Below, piece by piece: positions 40,806-51,701 of a DNA stretch of 64,000 bases (position 1 is its first letter; the number at the start of each line of letters is the position of its first letter). The DNA lies in contig CM030872.1 of assembly GCA_018105865.1 (NCBI GenBank), positions 6,257,016-6,321,015 on the forward strand. The letters run 5' to 3'. Position numbers and translations under genes: made by a program. This stretch comes from Metaphire vulgaris (Eukaryota; Annelida; Clitellata; Crassiclitellata; Megascolecidae). The notes below the pieces were generated by a model. The model was not told the origin of the DNA, made no database searches, and was given only the letters and a program-made list of their open reading frames with translations.

Positions 40806-43294
40806 ATGGTGTACAGTTGTGCACATTGTAATGCTGTATTTGCTAAATTTATTCGATACAGCAAACATCTTAGACAGTTTCATGAATATACGCCTGGTTT
40901 TCATGTTATTTGTAAAATCAAGGTTGCATGGATGTGTTTACAACAGTTCGGTACTTTGTGAATCATGTAAGTAAAAACACAAACAAACTGTTGCAGGGTA
41001 TCATGATAGAGTTTTAAATGCACAGATTACAGCAGTTGAGTGTGATGGATGCTAGTTCGACAGATATGAATGAAAGTATTGAAACTTTTGAACCTGCAGG
41101 TGATGAAATCATCGATCGACCATCACTTGCAAAGATTGTAAATAATTTTGAGCTTCAGGTAGCACGCTGTCTCTTGAAATTGAGAGAACGACACATTTTA
41201 CCTGCGATTGTTCAGCAGGATATCGTAGATGAAATGCAGCTATTGGTAACGCAGACTCATGATACATACCGCTCATTGTTTACAACTTTCTGTCATGAAC
41301 AAAACTTAATTTCTGATGCTACAACATCCGGTATGAGTCAGTTTCTTAACTGTGATACCTCTGTGTTTTCCAATGCATTTACAGGTATAGCTAGTGATTA
41401 CAAACTGAACAAGTATATTTCAGACAATTTTGTTAATGTCAAACCAACAGAGATTCTGTTTTCAAAAGGACTGGCAGGCAAGCCTGTAAAATTCAGTTAT
41501 ATATCGATTGGTTCAGTGTTAGAACTAATGCTAGCAAATGAGGACATTCGTGATCATATTCTTTCGAGCAACAATGTTGTTCCTTCATGCGATCGACTGT
41601 CCAGCTTTCTTGATGGTAGTATTTACAGAGAACATTCTTTGTTTTCTAAATATCCGTCTGCTATTCGGTTGCATTTCTACCTTGACGAGTTTGAGGTCTG
41701 TAATCCGCTTGGTTCAAAAAGAGGTAAGCACAAAGTGTTAGCGGTTTATTACTTTGTGGGAAACTTGGAGTCCAAATACTGGTCAGAAATGAAATTCATT
41801 CATCTATGTATTTTGGTTCGTTACCGCTCTTTGCGGGAATGCGATCCACAGTATGTTGAGCTATTGAAACCTCTTATTGAAGAACTTAATATGCTGGCAT
41901 CTGTTGGTGTTAATTTTAAAGCTTCTGGTGTCACTTATAACTTTCGTGCTGGCTTGGCAACTATATCTGGTGATAATTTATCTGCTCATTCTATTGCTGG
42001 TTTTCAATGCCATTTCAATTCTGGCCGAATTTGTCGCTTTTGCATGGCAAATTATGATGAAATTGGAGTTTCATTCAGAGAGGATAATTATGTTATCCGT
42101 AACAAGGAGGTACATGCTTATCATCTAGAAGCATTGCGTGCTAGCGAGGCCAATGGTCCTGTGTACGGTGTTATCCACAAGTGTCCTTTATTAGATCTGA
42201 ATTACTTTGATGTTTCTTCTGCATTTCCTCCGACATAATGCATGATTTACTAGAATGTGTTATTCCAAACGTGGTGCTGAAGATAATACAGAAAACTGTA
42301 AGAGACAAAACTGTAACTCTTGACATGCTGAACACGCGTCTTCGAGAGTTAAGCAGAGGTATTAACGATTGTCCCAATGCTTTTACACCTCGAATATTGA
42401 CTTCTACTGGTTCGATTGTTGGATCTGCATCACAGAAGTGGCAATTGTTTCTGATGTTGCCTAGACTTATTGGAACATATATTGAACAGGATGATGCATC
42501 ATGGGAGGTTTATTTGATCTTACATGATGTGACTGACTATGTGTTTGCACCAGTTATCAATAGATCATCTCTCTCTTATCTAGATGGATTAATTATTGAA
42601 TTTTTAACTGCCTATACATCAGTTTTTTGTCTCAGTTCACTTCAGCGAAGTTTCATTACATGATTCATTACCCTAGACTGATCAGTATGTATGGACCTTT
42701 GCGTCACTTATGGTGTATGAGATTTGAATCAAACACCAGTATTTCAAATCTGTGATTTCTTCACTCGTAATTACATCAATGTAACATCCACAATGGCTTT
42801 TTCGTCACCAAATGCGGCAGTGTTTGGAATTTACAAGTCCCGATATATTGCGATGCAAGCCTCTTTCGCTTGCAAAGACCGGAATCATGCCGATCTGTCA
42901 TTTGCCATCAACCCTGCGCTCTGTTATTGCAACAAGATTGCGTACAGATATACCAGAAAATGAACTGATTAATACAACAAGCAAGCTGCTTAAAGATCAT
43001 GTCACTTACTCAGTTGATAGTTGTTTGATTTGTAGTGTTGTTGAGCAGGAAGAAATACCTGTTTACTTTCAGGTGAAGCAGATTGTATTGTTTCGCGATA
43101 CTTGGTTGCTTTGTGGCAGACTTTGTTTTTGTGATAGGTTTCATCGACATCTGCATGCGTTTTCAGTGAATATTGATGATGGTTGGTTTGTTATTTATCC
43201 AGGTGAAGAAGTGGACTACAACACTCATGAATTTTTTGTCTTAAATGGGTGTAGTTTTGTCAGCTCAAAGTATCATGTTGCGGCTGATGTATAA
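40806..43294 (+). pseudogene. EnSpm-type C2H2 + transposase-like gene, frameshifted
   Basis: It lies in intron 1 of the SAM gene. An N-terminal exon (about 40,806-40,970) has two C2H2 fingers (YSCAHCNAVFAKF...HLRQFH; the second is broken by a one-base loss). The main frame, 41,018-42,238 (406 residues), has family words such as FLDGSIYREHSLFSKYPSAI, YLDEFEVCNPLGSKRGKHKV, YYFVGNLESKYWSEMKFIHL, SGDNLSAHSIAGFQ and RFCMANYDE. These resemble the large C2H2-linked transposase-like proteins common in fish and invertebrates, with candidate catalytic acidic residues in YLDEFE and GDNL. A one-base deletion at 42,234 separates the continuing frame MHDLLECVIPNVV (42,238-42,663). Further shifts occur near 42,660 and 42,735. 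The last frame (42,812-43,294) is open. The gene is inactive. Confidence 0.7.
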
Positions 43295-43379
43295 TGATAA
43301 TGTTTTCTGTCAGAATATTATTCTCAAATCTTTAGTGGGGCATATTTTTGACTTCTGAGAGACCCCACATGACACATTT

Positions 43380-43760
43380 TGATCACTCTTCTTCTTCTTT
43401 CTTTCCTTCCGTCGTTCCCTATTGGGTTGGACGATGGGTCTGGATGAGTTCCTTCCACTTCTGTCTATCTCTTGCTGTTCTGGTCAATTGTACCATGACC
43501 AAACCATTTCAGTCCATTTGCATTTCTTCAGCATCTTCTTTTAAATTTTCTAACCATGTTTTTCTTGGTCTTCCTTTTCTCCTTTTCCCTTCTGCTTAGT
43601 TATATAGTGCTTTCTTTGGTAGTCTTCCTTCCTTCATTCTGTCAACATGACCAAACCATTTCAGTCTTCTTCTCTGTATTGATCCCAGTATCGTTTCCTT
43701 TTGTTCTGTCTTCTCTCTGATTATTTCGTTTCTTATTCTTTGTCTTCTGCTTACTCCTGT

Positions 43761-43762
<2 letters not shown>
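43380..43762 (-). pseudogene. LINE ORF2 C-terminus inside the EnSpm element
   Basis: The minus strand reads RRQRIRNEIIREKTEQKETI, RRRLKWFGHVDRMKEGRLPK and then KRRKGRPRKTWLENLKED. This is the same LINE C-terminal domain as at 22,276 (GHVxRM ... GRPRxxWLExL). It interrupts the first intron of the SAM gene. Confidence 0.75.

Positions 43763-43801
<39 letters not shown>
43763..43801. repeat. (TA)n microsatellite
   Basis: A pure TA run, next to a short ATATATAAAAATAAAAT stretch. It abuts the LINE fragment just before. Confidence 0.85.
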
Positions 43802-43807
<6 letters not shown>

Positions 43808-46800
43808 TATATATATAAAAATAAAATACTCCTGTCAAATATATTTTGATATACAAATCATACACATGACATGACACAATTGACAAAATATATTTGTCTG
43901 TATGGCCGAATTGTTCATGCAGATGATTCTCAAATAGTGTTAATGAGGCCGAGGGGCCCGGGTTCATATGCATATGTACATATATTTGTATAAATGTTGT
44001 GTTATTTACAAGACGTTGCTTTTTCGCTGTTTTTGCTGTTTCTTTTATTAGAAGAAGAAGTTGACGGCAAGACACTGCTGAAGTTATCTGAAGGAATGGT
44101 TTGTAGACTGCTACCGACAATGAAGCTACAGGTCAAATTTATTGACTTGCAGACAGCTCTCACTGTCGGAAGTCAACCTAGCAGCAGCACCCATGAATCT
44201 GTTGAATCTCCTGGGCTAATTGTGGAATCGCTGGATGTCATTCGCTCAAGTCCATCAGAGCAGAATGGGTCAGTATCCTATTGCATATCATTTGCAATAA
44301 CAGTCTTTCGGCGTGGCCAAATGGTTAAGACTATACCCCCTCTGATAGCTTATTACAATATCGTGTAATATATTGGTTGTGATTTTGCGATTGAAACAAA
44401 ATGTTAAGATTGATTTCTTGTGAGCCTGGTTGTTGCAAGCATTCAATGTGTGCTTCGTGTTCAGATTACAACTGAATCACGTGTCATATACACTGCCTCC
44501 ATTTCCCGAATCAACACGGCTTCAGCTGAGTCAAAAGTCACGTGCATTGTTTTTGACTGGGTCCGCAAACAGGGCAGCAATCATCAACTGTTTATTTGAT
44601 GATCTAGTCCGCAGAAATTTAAAGTATGTATGCTGTATATTGATTTTACGATTAATGAGTTATTGTAAGCAGTTTTTAGTCACTGTGAATCAATCACTAT
44701 TCATGCATCTCAAAATCATCTAAATTAATTATTTGTATTACACGTTTGTCTTCTCGACGCCATACCTAATCTTAATTGATTGCAATGTATAGGGTTTGTG
44801 TATTACAGTTGAAATTGACATTCTGAATCTGAACCTTTTTAAATTAATCAATATTATATAGGTATTTTAAAATTTACCTTTATATTAATTTCGGGATTTG
44901 GGCATATTGTAGATATCCGAATAAACAGAGCTACGACATTATAATATCAACGCTTATGGTCAAATATCCATTTCTTCTCGATGCTGATCGTACATCGGTA
45001 TGTTAAATACATTTCTTACCAGTATAACTTTTGCATAGAAATTTGTACTTAATTTTAATCTACAGTGCAATTATTTATGTGAGCAATCATTTTCTACTTG
45101 TTGAGGTACTTTAAGGTATGTAATTTAAAATTATGATTGCGAGATATTATCTCTCTGCAGTATAAAAATAAAATCACTTCATTGGACTCACACTTATGGT
45201 CCAAGCAAGTGATGCATATTTCTTTGTCTTTGAATCCAAAATTTTAATCCTTGATGATGTCATGGGCGTATAATTGCTGAGTGAGACTGACCAGTTGTAT
45301 ACATTTTGTATACATTTTGATTTGATTAATAAATCAATGTTTTTACTATGTAGGATTCTTGGAGACTTTCATTAAAAACAAATGCAAGTCACAGCGAGAT
45401 GGAGCCACATCAGACGAGACTGTACTAATGATGAGGGCTAAATATGGCAGACCAGGTATATCGGGCGGGCAAACGAAGATTGTTTAAACCTGCCAATGAT
45501 GATACCATAGTCAACACAAAAATGCCACGTGTCAAGGTATTCAACTTTATAAATTATTAGTACATGCAGCCCTTTTTGATTTGATGCCGTGAATTAACTG
45601 ACTTGGCCGGCTTGCGCCTAAATTTTTTGGATCTCGAACCGTTCTGCACTCTTAGAATGGGCATAATTAACGACAATGTACAAAAAATTAGATGTTTCAG
45701 TTGAATCTAAACTTGGTGTTTCAACTTTGAACTGAAAATTTGATAGCAGGTCTCAGTTAAATTGTGTTGTGTCGCATGTCTGTCCCTGTGAGAGCTGTAA
45801 CTAGATACATTGATTCACATTCTTTATAGCCAACAGTTTTATGCTATTCGATAAAAATTTGATAGTACAATATACTAATAGTACTTGTGTTTGTTGGTAT
45901 TAAAGCTTATTGTCAATTGTGTGGGTAACGTCTGAAATTTATGTAAACACTTTTTAGGGGTTGCATCTAAAACTCGGTAGCGGCAGGAGAAGATCAACGA
46001 TCAATTCAAAAAGTGTAGCAGCCATTCAGCACGCAGTGTAGGAAGCCACATCCAGACAAGGCAGTGTTAGGGGACAAGCTAAAAAGGACAGTGGCATATC
46101 GGCAGAAGATGTGCCTTGAAAAGAGGACATCTGAGGTTCTGGAAGAATTCCCATGCCTTCAACAACTTCTGTTTGTTAGTATTAAAGTTTATTATTGTGT
46201 GGCTAACGTCTGGAATTTATCAAAATCTTATACTGGTATAGTTGTACAGGAGTTGACTTAATATTATTGATTACTATTATTTCAGAAAAACAAGAAGATT
46301 TTAGTTACAGAACAAAAATTGTTTATCTGATAGCTTGTCCCCTAGCACTGCCTTGTCTGGATGTGGCTTCCTACACTCGTGCTGAATGGCTGCGTCTTTC
46401 TGTTTTCTGTTTATGTTGATTTTGTACTTAATGTAAGACAATAAATATAAATAAACATCATCTATTTGGCTAATATAAAACGTGCTTTTGCTTTCAACAG
46501 CTGACGGCCGATGCGATGCTGATATATTCGGTAGACGTACGACTTGTAAGTAAGCTGGGCGACTGGTGTCCTGATCTTAGAAAAATGGTGACGCAAAAGA
46601 TACGTGGTGGCGATGCCAGTCGTGTTAAGGACCTTCTGAGCCAACATGATCGTCGCATGGACGATGCATTGGATGAAGAGTGTCGAACGGGTCAGTATTT
46701 CTTCCATCGATAAATGATTTCAAATACGTACACCTTTAAATCACATGATCGCTCACGAAATAGTGATGTTGGAATCGGCCACTTTGATAATTGTGTTACT

Positions 46801-47799
46801 GCTACCTCGTTTCACAGCTCAAATTATTTTTTGAAATTTCGTTACTGCAGGTTCTAAATTAATTTATATAAAGAAATATAAGATATACTTTTGTATTAAA
46901 ATAATAATTATACTGACATGACCTTGCTTGCAATTTACATTACTTTGTGTCAGATCATTGTCTTGTTGTAAATTTGTGCGACGATATTGTACTTTAGCCT
47001 ATCTCCATGTAGCCGATACCACCGGTTTTTGCAGGCAGTCGATTCCAAAATTTTTCGACTCGTGAAAAAACTGTTGCCGAGAGTCACCAGATTAAGACAC
47101 TCTATTTTATGTACTGAATTATTACATTATCTAAGTAACTTTAACTCATTGTAATATAGATTTCCTTATGGTGCTTGGAATTCGTCTGCTGGCTGCCTAC
47201 TTCGAGAAAAAACGACAGCTTATTATTCCTTGAAAGTGCTCAGGTACGAGTTTATTTTGGTTGTCAGTTTAATTGTATCTGTATCGTTTATTCACATTTA
47301 TTTGTTATTCACTCCGTTCTTTTTATTGATGGATGAACTCTGATGTGTCTCAGAGAGATTTTACAGGCACTTTAAATCTGCTTATTCATCTAATTCACTT
47401 CCATATAGAGGGTTAAAATACACTGGTATCACATAGGCCTGTATAAAATGTATTGTTGGTGAAATAGCTGCATTGTTGTGTAACCTGTGCCGTTTACTTT
47501 TGTTTCAAGGCCTTTCAATCCCGGGATTTACAACTTTCAATCTCGGGATTGCAAACGATATTTATGACTCATCATCGGATTACCTACTTGTATGTTTCGT
47601 GTATTTGCAGGATGTGTCGAATCCACTTCCTTGCCTTGTTACGGAAGGCAACAGATGGAAGCTGTTCTTCGAAGAGGCCAGCTTCCTCAACCAGGCCATG
47701 AATTCTTTTTCCACGGGCGCTGCAGGCCTGGTATTCATTGTTCTGGGTATTTTCTGTGAAATATCCAGAAACTCTGAAGTACACTTGCAACTTCATTGA

Positions 47800-48360
47800 G
47801 AGATACTGTATGGGTTGCAAGTGTACTGTACCGGGCGCAGTCAAGCGACTTGCAAATAAATTGATTAAAAACTGATACATTAATTGTTAACGTTGCATAT
47901 GAATGCCTGCTTGATGGTATTGAACTGAATTGATCACCAGTCGCTATTGTATTTGATCTCAACTGTGCAAAAGCATTAAAATTTATCGCGTTATTGAAGT
48001 ACAGTAGTTAATGTGTCTTTAATCGACTTTACTTTGAATTGATTATACTAGTGGATATATGTATTGTGATGCTGAATAAAATCACATTTTGAATTTGGAT
48101 AGGTTTTTTATGATTGTTGAACGTTTTTATTAGAAATGTCAAAATAATAAATTTCAACTGTATAGAACCCATAAAGTTAGAATTTAGTGTTTATTTAATA
48201 ATGAAGCTCTAAATTTTGAGGTTATTTGTGGACCCGTTTTGAAATGATGCCTTTTGTGTAATTAATGTACTGTACAATTTTATGTTTCTAAATTTGTTTG
48301 TAACCACAAAGTCAACAATTTGCTGGTTTTTGGATAAAATAAATTTAAATTCTGTGGCTG
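47800..48360. other. 3' part of the EnSpm element, non-coding
   Basis: AT-rich, with polyA signal-like AATAAA at 48,075-48,080. No exon is seen after 47,799. Confidence 0.5.
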
Positions 48361-48410
48361 CTTCTGTAGAAATCCATACATTAAAGGGTTTGTAACTAAT
48401 ACAAAGGTTA

Positions 48411-48600
48411 CTTGCACAACCTTTGTAGAACCTTTTGCATAGGGTTTCCTGCAAAACCCGAAAGGTTACTTGCACAACCATTTTCCCATGAAGGTTTGCT
48501 GCAAAACCCTACATCAACCTTTGTAGAACCTTTTGCATAGGGTTTCCTGCAAAACCCGATGCACATGGTTTTCAGCATAACCCTTAGAGGGTTCGGAAAT
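48411..48600. repeat. Subterminal tandem repeats of the EnSpm right end
   Basis: A block reading AACCTTTGTAGAACCTTTTG and CATAGGGTTTCCTGCAAAACCC occurs at about 48,418-48,460 and again at 48,514-48,556, with related GGTTACTTGCACAACC words between. Repeats like these are where EnSpm transposases usually bind; the binding itself is inference. Confidence 0.65.
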
Positions 48601-48660
48601 ACGCTGCCGTTGGGTAACCATTTTCAAACCATTTATGGAACCATTTTTTTTAACAGTGTA

Positions 48661-49286
48661 GAACAGTATTACTAGCGAGCGTCGGGACCCAGGACCGTCT
48701 ACGTACTGGCCGAGAGTAATGCATATAATCTGACGCTATATGGTGCATGCACGGGTGAAAATATGACACATTGAAAGACTTCTACAGCCACTCAGTACCC
48801 GACGCTTGGGTCCCGACGCTTAAAAACTAGTATTACTAGCGAGCGTCGGGACCCGGGACCGTCGACGTACTAGCGGGCGTTGGGACCTGTACCGTTGGGC
48901 TCATGATACGTACTGGCGTTTCACCCCTGGTACTAGGGTTATATTTCAGCTAGGCCTGCTGCTTGCACACTCATTGTGACATTCTGTGGTGACGCTGATA
49001 CGTTAGTACCGACGCTTTTACACTAGTCAGATCCCTGTATCTCCATGCATTGCGGTGCATTATTTGCCAAACCCACCTACTGCCATATTAGGCCAAACGT
49101 CGTTTTAAACTAATTTTTTTTGGAGTAGAGCCTCAGGATATGACCCTAACCCTAACACTAACCCTCCCCCGCCAGGGTCCTGACGCTTTTAAACTAGTAT
49201 TACTAGCAAGCGTCGGGACCCGGGACCGTACTTGGCGTACGGCGTGTAGACTGCTGCGTTGCGGCGGCTAAGGACGCTTGCTAGAA
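48661..49286. repeat. Repeated GGTCCCGACGCT hairpin units flanking the EnSpm element
   Basis: The unit GTATTACTAGCGAGCGTCGG occurs near 39,010, 48,664, 48,829 and (AGCAAGCG variant) 49,195. In three of these it is preceded by (C)CCGACGCTT or TGACGCTTTTAAACTAG, making an inverted repeat GGTCCCGACGCT...AGCGTCGGGACC. The segment 48,780-48,850 repeats 38,960-39,031 with about one mismatch. The segment 49,195-49,281 repeats 39,008-39,090, including the EnSpm target site. Confidence 0.75.
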
Positions 49287-50633
49287 CAGTGTGCACGAGC
49301 AACTCAGTGAACAAGCGAGACAGGACAAAAGCCGCAGGGAAGCTGAAAAAGCAGAGAACAGAGAAGTAGTACAGATTATTTTTGATTGTGTGCTGTTCTT
49401 GTCTAAACAAGGTTTGTCTTTCCGTGGTCATGATGAATCACTTTCCTTAGGCAACCGAGGACATTTTTCTGAGTTAATTAATTTTGTTGCGAAATATTGC
49501 CCACAATTGCAAAATTGGCTTATTTCTCATCCAGGCAACGTCGCATGATATACAGGATGAAATGCTTTCGATTATTGCAAACAAAGTTCGCAAGGCCATA
49601 TCTTGTGAAATTGCTGAAGCTGGCATGTTCAGTTTGATGTGTGATGAGGTGTCTGACATTGCGAACGGGGAATGGATCACTGTTGTAATCCGCTTTGTTA
49701 GAGCTTCAGAAATCAAGGAATGCCTGCTTGATATTGTGCCAATTTGTGATCTACACGCAAGTGCATTGTGTGATACTGTCACCACCACGCTGCTGGCTAA
49801 TAATGTTAATTTAGCAATGACTGTTGTGCAATGCTATGATGGGGCATCAAACAAGTCTGGACAGTATGGCGGCTTACAAGCAAAGTTTAAAGAACTCGTT
49901 GGCGCGGGCATGCCGTTTATATTCATTGTTATGCACACGTCTTGAACCTTGTTGTTTGTGACTCAATGAAACACAATCGTCTGGCGGACAACATTTTTTG
50001 CATGCTTCAAAAGTTGTATGCCTTCATTGAACGCTCGCCAGCACGTCATCACACCTACATTGAATGTCTAGAACAACACTGTGCAGATAGTGCTGGTAAG
50101 CAGCTATTGCAGATGCTGTCCAACACTCGATGGTCAGCTCGTGCAGACAACTTAGAGGTTATTGTAAACTGCTACCCTGCTATTGTAGCTGCACTGACTC
50201 TGCTGAAAAAGGACCCTGAAGCCAATGGATTGCTGTACACCCTGCAAACATTTCAATTTATCTTTGGAGTCACTGTATTGCACACAGTGCTGAAATACTG
50301 CAAGTCTGCATCAGAATATCTGCAAACATAGGACTTGGATATTGGTGCTGCTGCTAATGCAGTACCTGACTTAACTGCCAAACTAAGTCACATGAGGAGC
50401 GACGTTGAATGCCTGCAGCTGTATGAGCGTGCATGTGCCAAAAGTCAGGACTTGTCCAACTGCGTTGATTTTTCACTTGTAGAAACAGAAAAGAGAACCC
50501 GAAAAGTTCCCAAGCAGCTTCAGGATTGTGTCAGTGATGAAGCAATGGCAGAAACACTGTTGACCACCACATACGACAAACTACATATTGACTTCTATTT
50601 TCCAGTTCTTGACCAGGTACTTACCAGCCTATA
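49287..50633 (+). pseudogene. hAT transposase (DUF4371/ZMYM1-like), copy 1
   Basis: Three consecutive frames make up one transposase. 49,291-49,548 encodes REVVQIIFDCVLFLSKQGLS and FRGHDESLS. 49,484-49,945 encodes FSLMCDEVSDIANGEWITVV, holding the first catalytic Asp of the hAT RNase H fold, and VVQCYDGASNKSGQYGGLQA (second Asp). 49,942-50,634, with one in-frame stop near 50,333, encodes LLQMLSNTRWSARADNLEVI and a long alpha-helical insertion. A frameshift at about 49,940 destroys the HCxAHxLNL motif, so the protein is dead. The C-terminal dimerisation domain is not seen. Its order matches ZMYM-like hAT relatives. Confidence 0.8.
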
Positions 50634-50639
50634 GGCTAT

Positions 50640-51700
50640 AGGCCTAATTTTTTTCGAGCCACCACTATAGCCACAGGTATAGACAGACAGGTAGACTAAG
50701 AAATAAATTGATTACCTGCTATAAATTTATTTCCCCACCAACAGTAGGCTATATAGTTATGTGTAGAAAATAGATTTATTACTTGCTACCAACAGTATGC
50801 TATATAGCTATTTGTAGATATTATGTTGACAGGAAGAAATAAATTTATACATAAATAAATTTATACATATCCCGCATAATTTTATTTCCCTAGCAACCAC
50901 AGGATCCGACTAGGCAATAATATTACGGGTAAATAAATTTGTATGACAACGGCACTTGAAAACTGTAGCCCACCAACAGTAGGCTATATAGTTTCTGCAA
51001 ACAAACAGATTTATTAATATTTATGAACCACATGATGCTCTTAATGTGAATATTTCTAAAGCAAAGACAACTTTATGGGTTAGGGTTAGGGTCAGGGTTA
51101 AGGTTAGTTAACCCTAACCATAACCCTAAACCATATGCATAACCTTCTGTTTGTTTGCAGAAAAAAGACGCAGGCCGCGTCCGCACTGGAGGAGGTAATA
51201 TTCGGGTCCGGACCCACTCAGCTTCGGGCAGGGGCACCCGTACAAATCCGTTGAGAAATTTTTTTGTCGGGGGAGGGTAGTCTGAGCCCCGTCTTGGTTG
51301 TGTTCAGTGAGATCATATTACGAGAATGCAGGCAGAGCTACTCTCAAGTAATTAGCACGCAAGGTGTGTTTGCCGTAGGCTACCATAGACGTCCTGATCC
51401 ATGTTAGCCATACAATAGCTCCAATGGGGACTCGTCACTCTTGGGACTGGTCAGTGGTCACAGTAGAACAGATGTTGGGGCGCAGCACCGATAAGGGCCA
51501 TCTGCCCATCTTACGGCCGGCTTCACAGGCTATTGGAAAGGAAGGAGGGGAGGAGACTCAGGCCGCTTCGCGGGTCCTAGCTGGCTAGTAAATTGTAAAG
51601 GCAACTAGTTAACAGTTGGACTTTTCCGTATAATCCCACAGCGACCATAATGGAGCATTCGCGTTTAGTTGTGAGTTAGTTGATGTAGAAAATTGCCAGA
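50640..51700. other. Intergenic, AT-rich with telomere-like patch
   Basis: CTATATAGTT- and AATAAATTTAT-type words recur between 50,640 and 51,030. A telomere-like patch GGGTTAGGGTTAGGG with its inverse lies at about 51,077-51,130. No exon recognised. Confidence 0.45.
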
Positions 51701-51701
51701 A

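Larger units (their letters stand above)
40596..47799 (+). pseudogene. SAM-domain / SAMD3-like gene carried by the EnSpm element
   Basis: Exon 1 (40,596-40,680) encodes MDCSTWTETDVGEWLKSNGF, the first half of a SAM domain; exon 2 (44,052-44,268) completes it with EEEVDGKTLLKLSEGMVCRL and KLQVKFIDLQTAL. Phase 1 joins them exactly. Further exons: 44,465-44,623 (YTLPPFPESTRLQL), 44,913-44,997 (YDIIISTLMVKYPFLLDADR), about 45,354-45,460, about 46,500-46,693 (VKDLLSQHDRRMDDALDEE), about 47,158-47,242 (MVLGIRLLAAYFEKKRQL), 47,611-47,799 (stop). The later exons follow the layout of SAMD3-like proteins of fish and invertebrates (DYPFLLD..GxxxW, then IVLEGxxVLxDLxxxxxAxxxLFG). I see likely frame breaks near 45,366 and 47,235, so it may be dead. 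Introns keep good donors and acceptors. PolyA signal AATAAA at 48,075. Confidence 0.65.
39091..48658 (+). mobile_element. EnSpm/CACTA-type DNA transposon, 9,568 bp
   Basis: The left end starts CACTGTTAAAAAAAATGGTT and the right end is its reverse complement with two mismatches inside the first 30 bases (ending TTTTTTTTAACAGTG). TA is duplicated at 39,089-39,090 and 48,659-48,660. The flanks joined without the element match a related unoccupied copy at about 49,276-49,290. CACTG ends with a TA duplication are typical of animal EnSpm elements. It carries a C2H2-transposase gene and a SAM/SAMD3-like gene in the same direction, plus a later LINE fragment and microsatellites. Confidence 0.88.

Noticed and set aside
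43596..44120. MHMNPGP at the start of a minus-strand frame, considered as a 2A peptide
   Set aside because: It lies outside the LINE C-terminal homology, lacks the D[VI]E residues and crosses a TA microsatellite; chance resemblance is more likely.
44310..44345. tRNA-like start GGCGTGGCCAAATGGTTAAG near 44,312
   Set aside because: It has an A-box-like sequence, but no B box, acceptor stem pairing or CCA-end partner follows; at most a SINE fragment.
48411..48600. Repeated units considered as a CRISPR-like array
   Set aside because: Only two copies, spacer-like parts related to the repeats, in a eukaryotic transposon end; they are EnSpm subterminal repeats.
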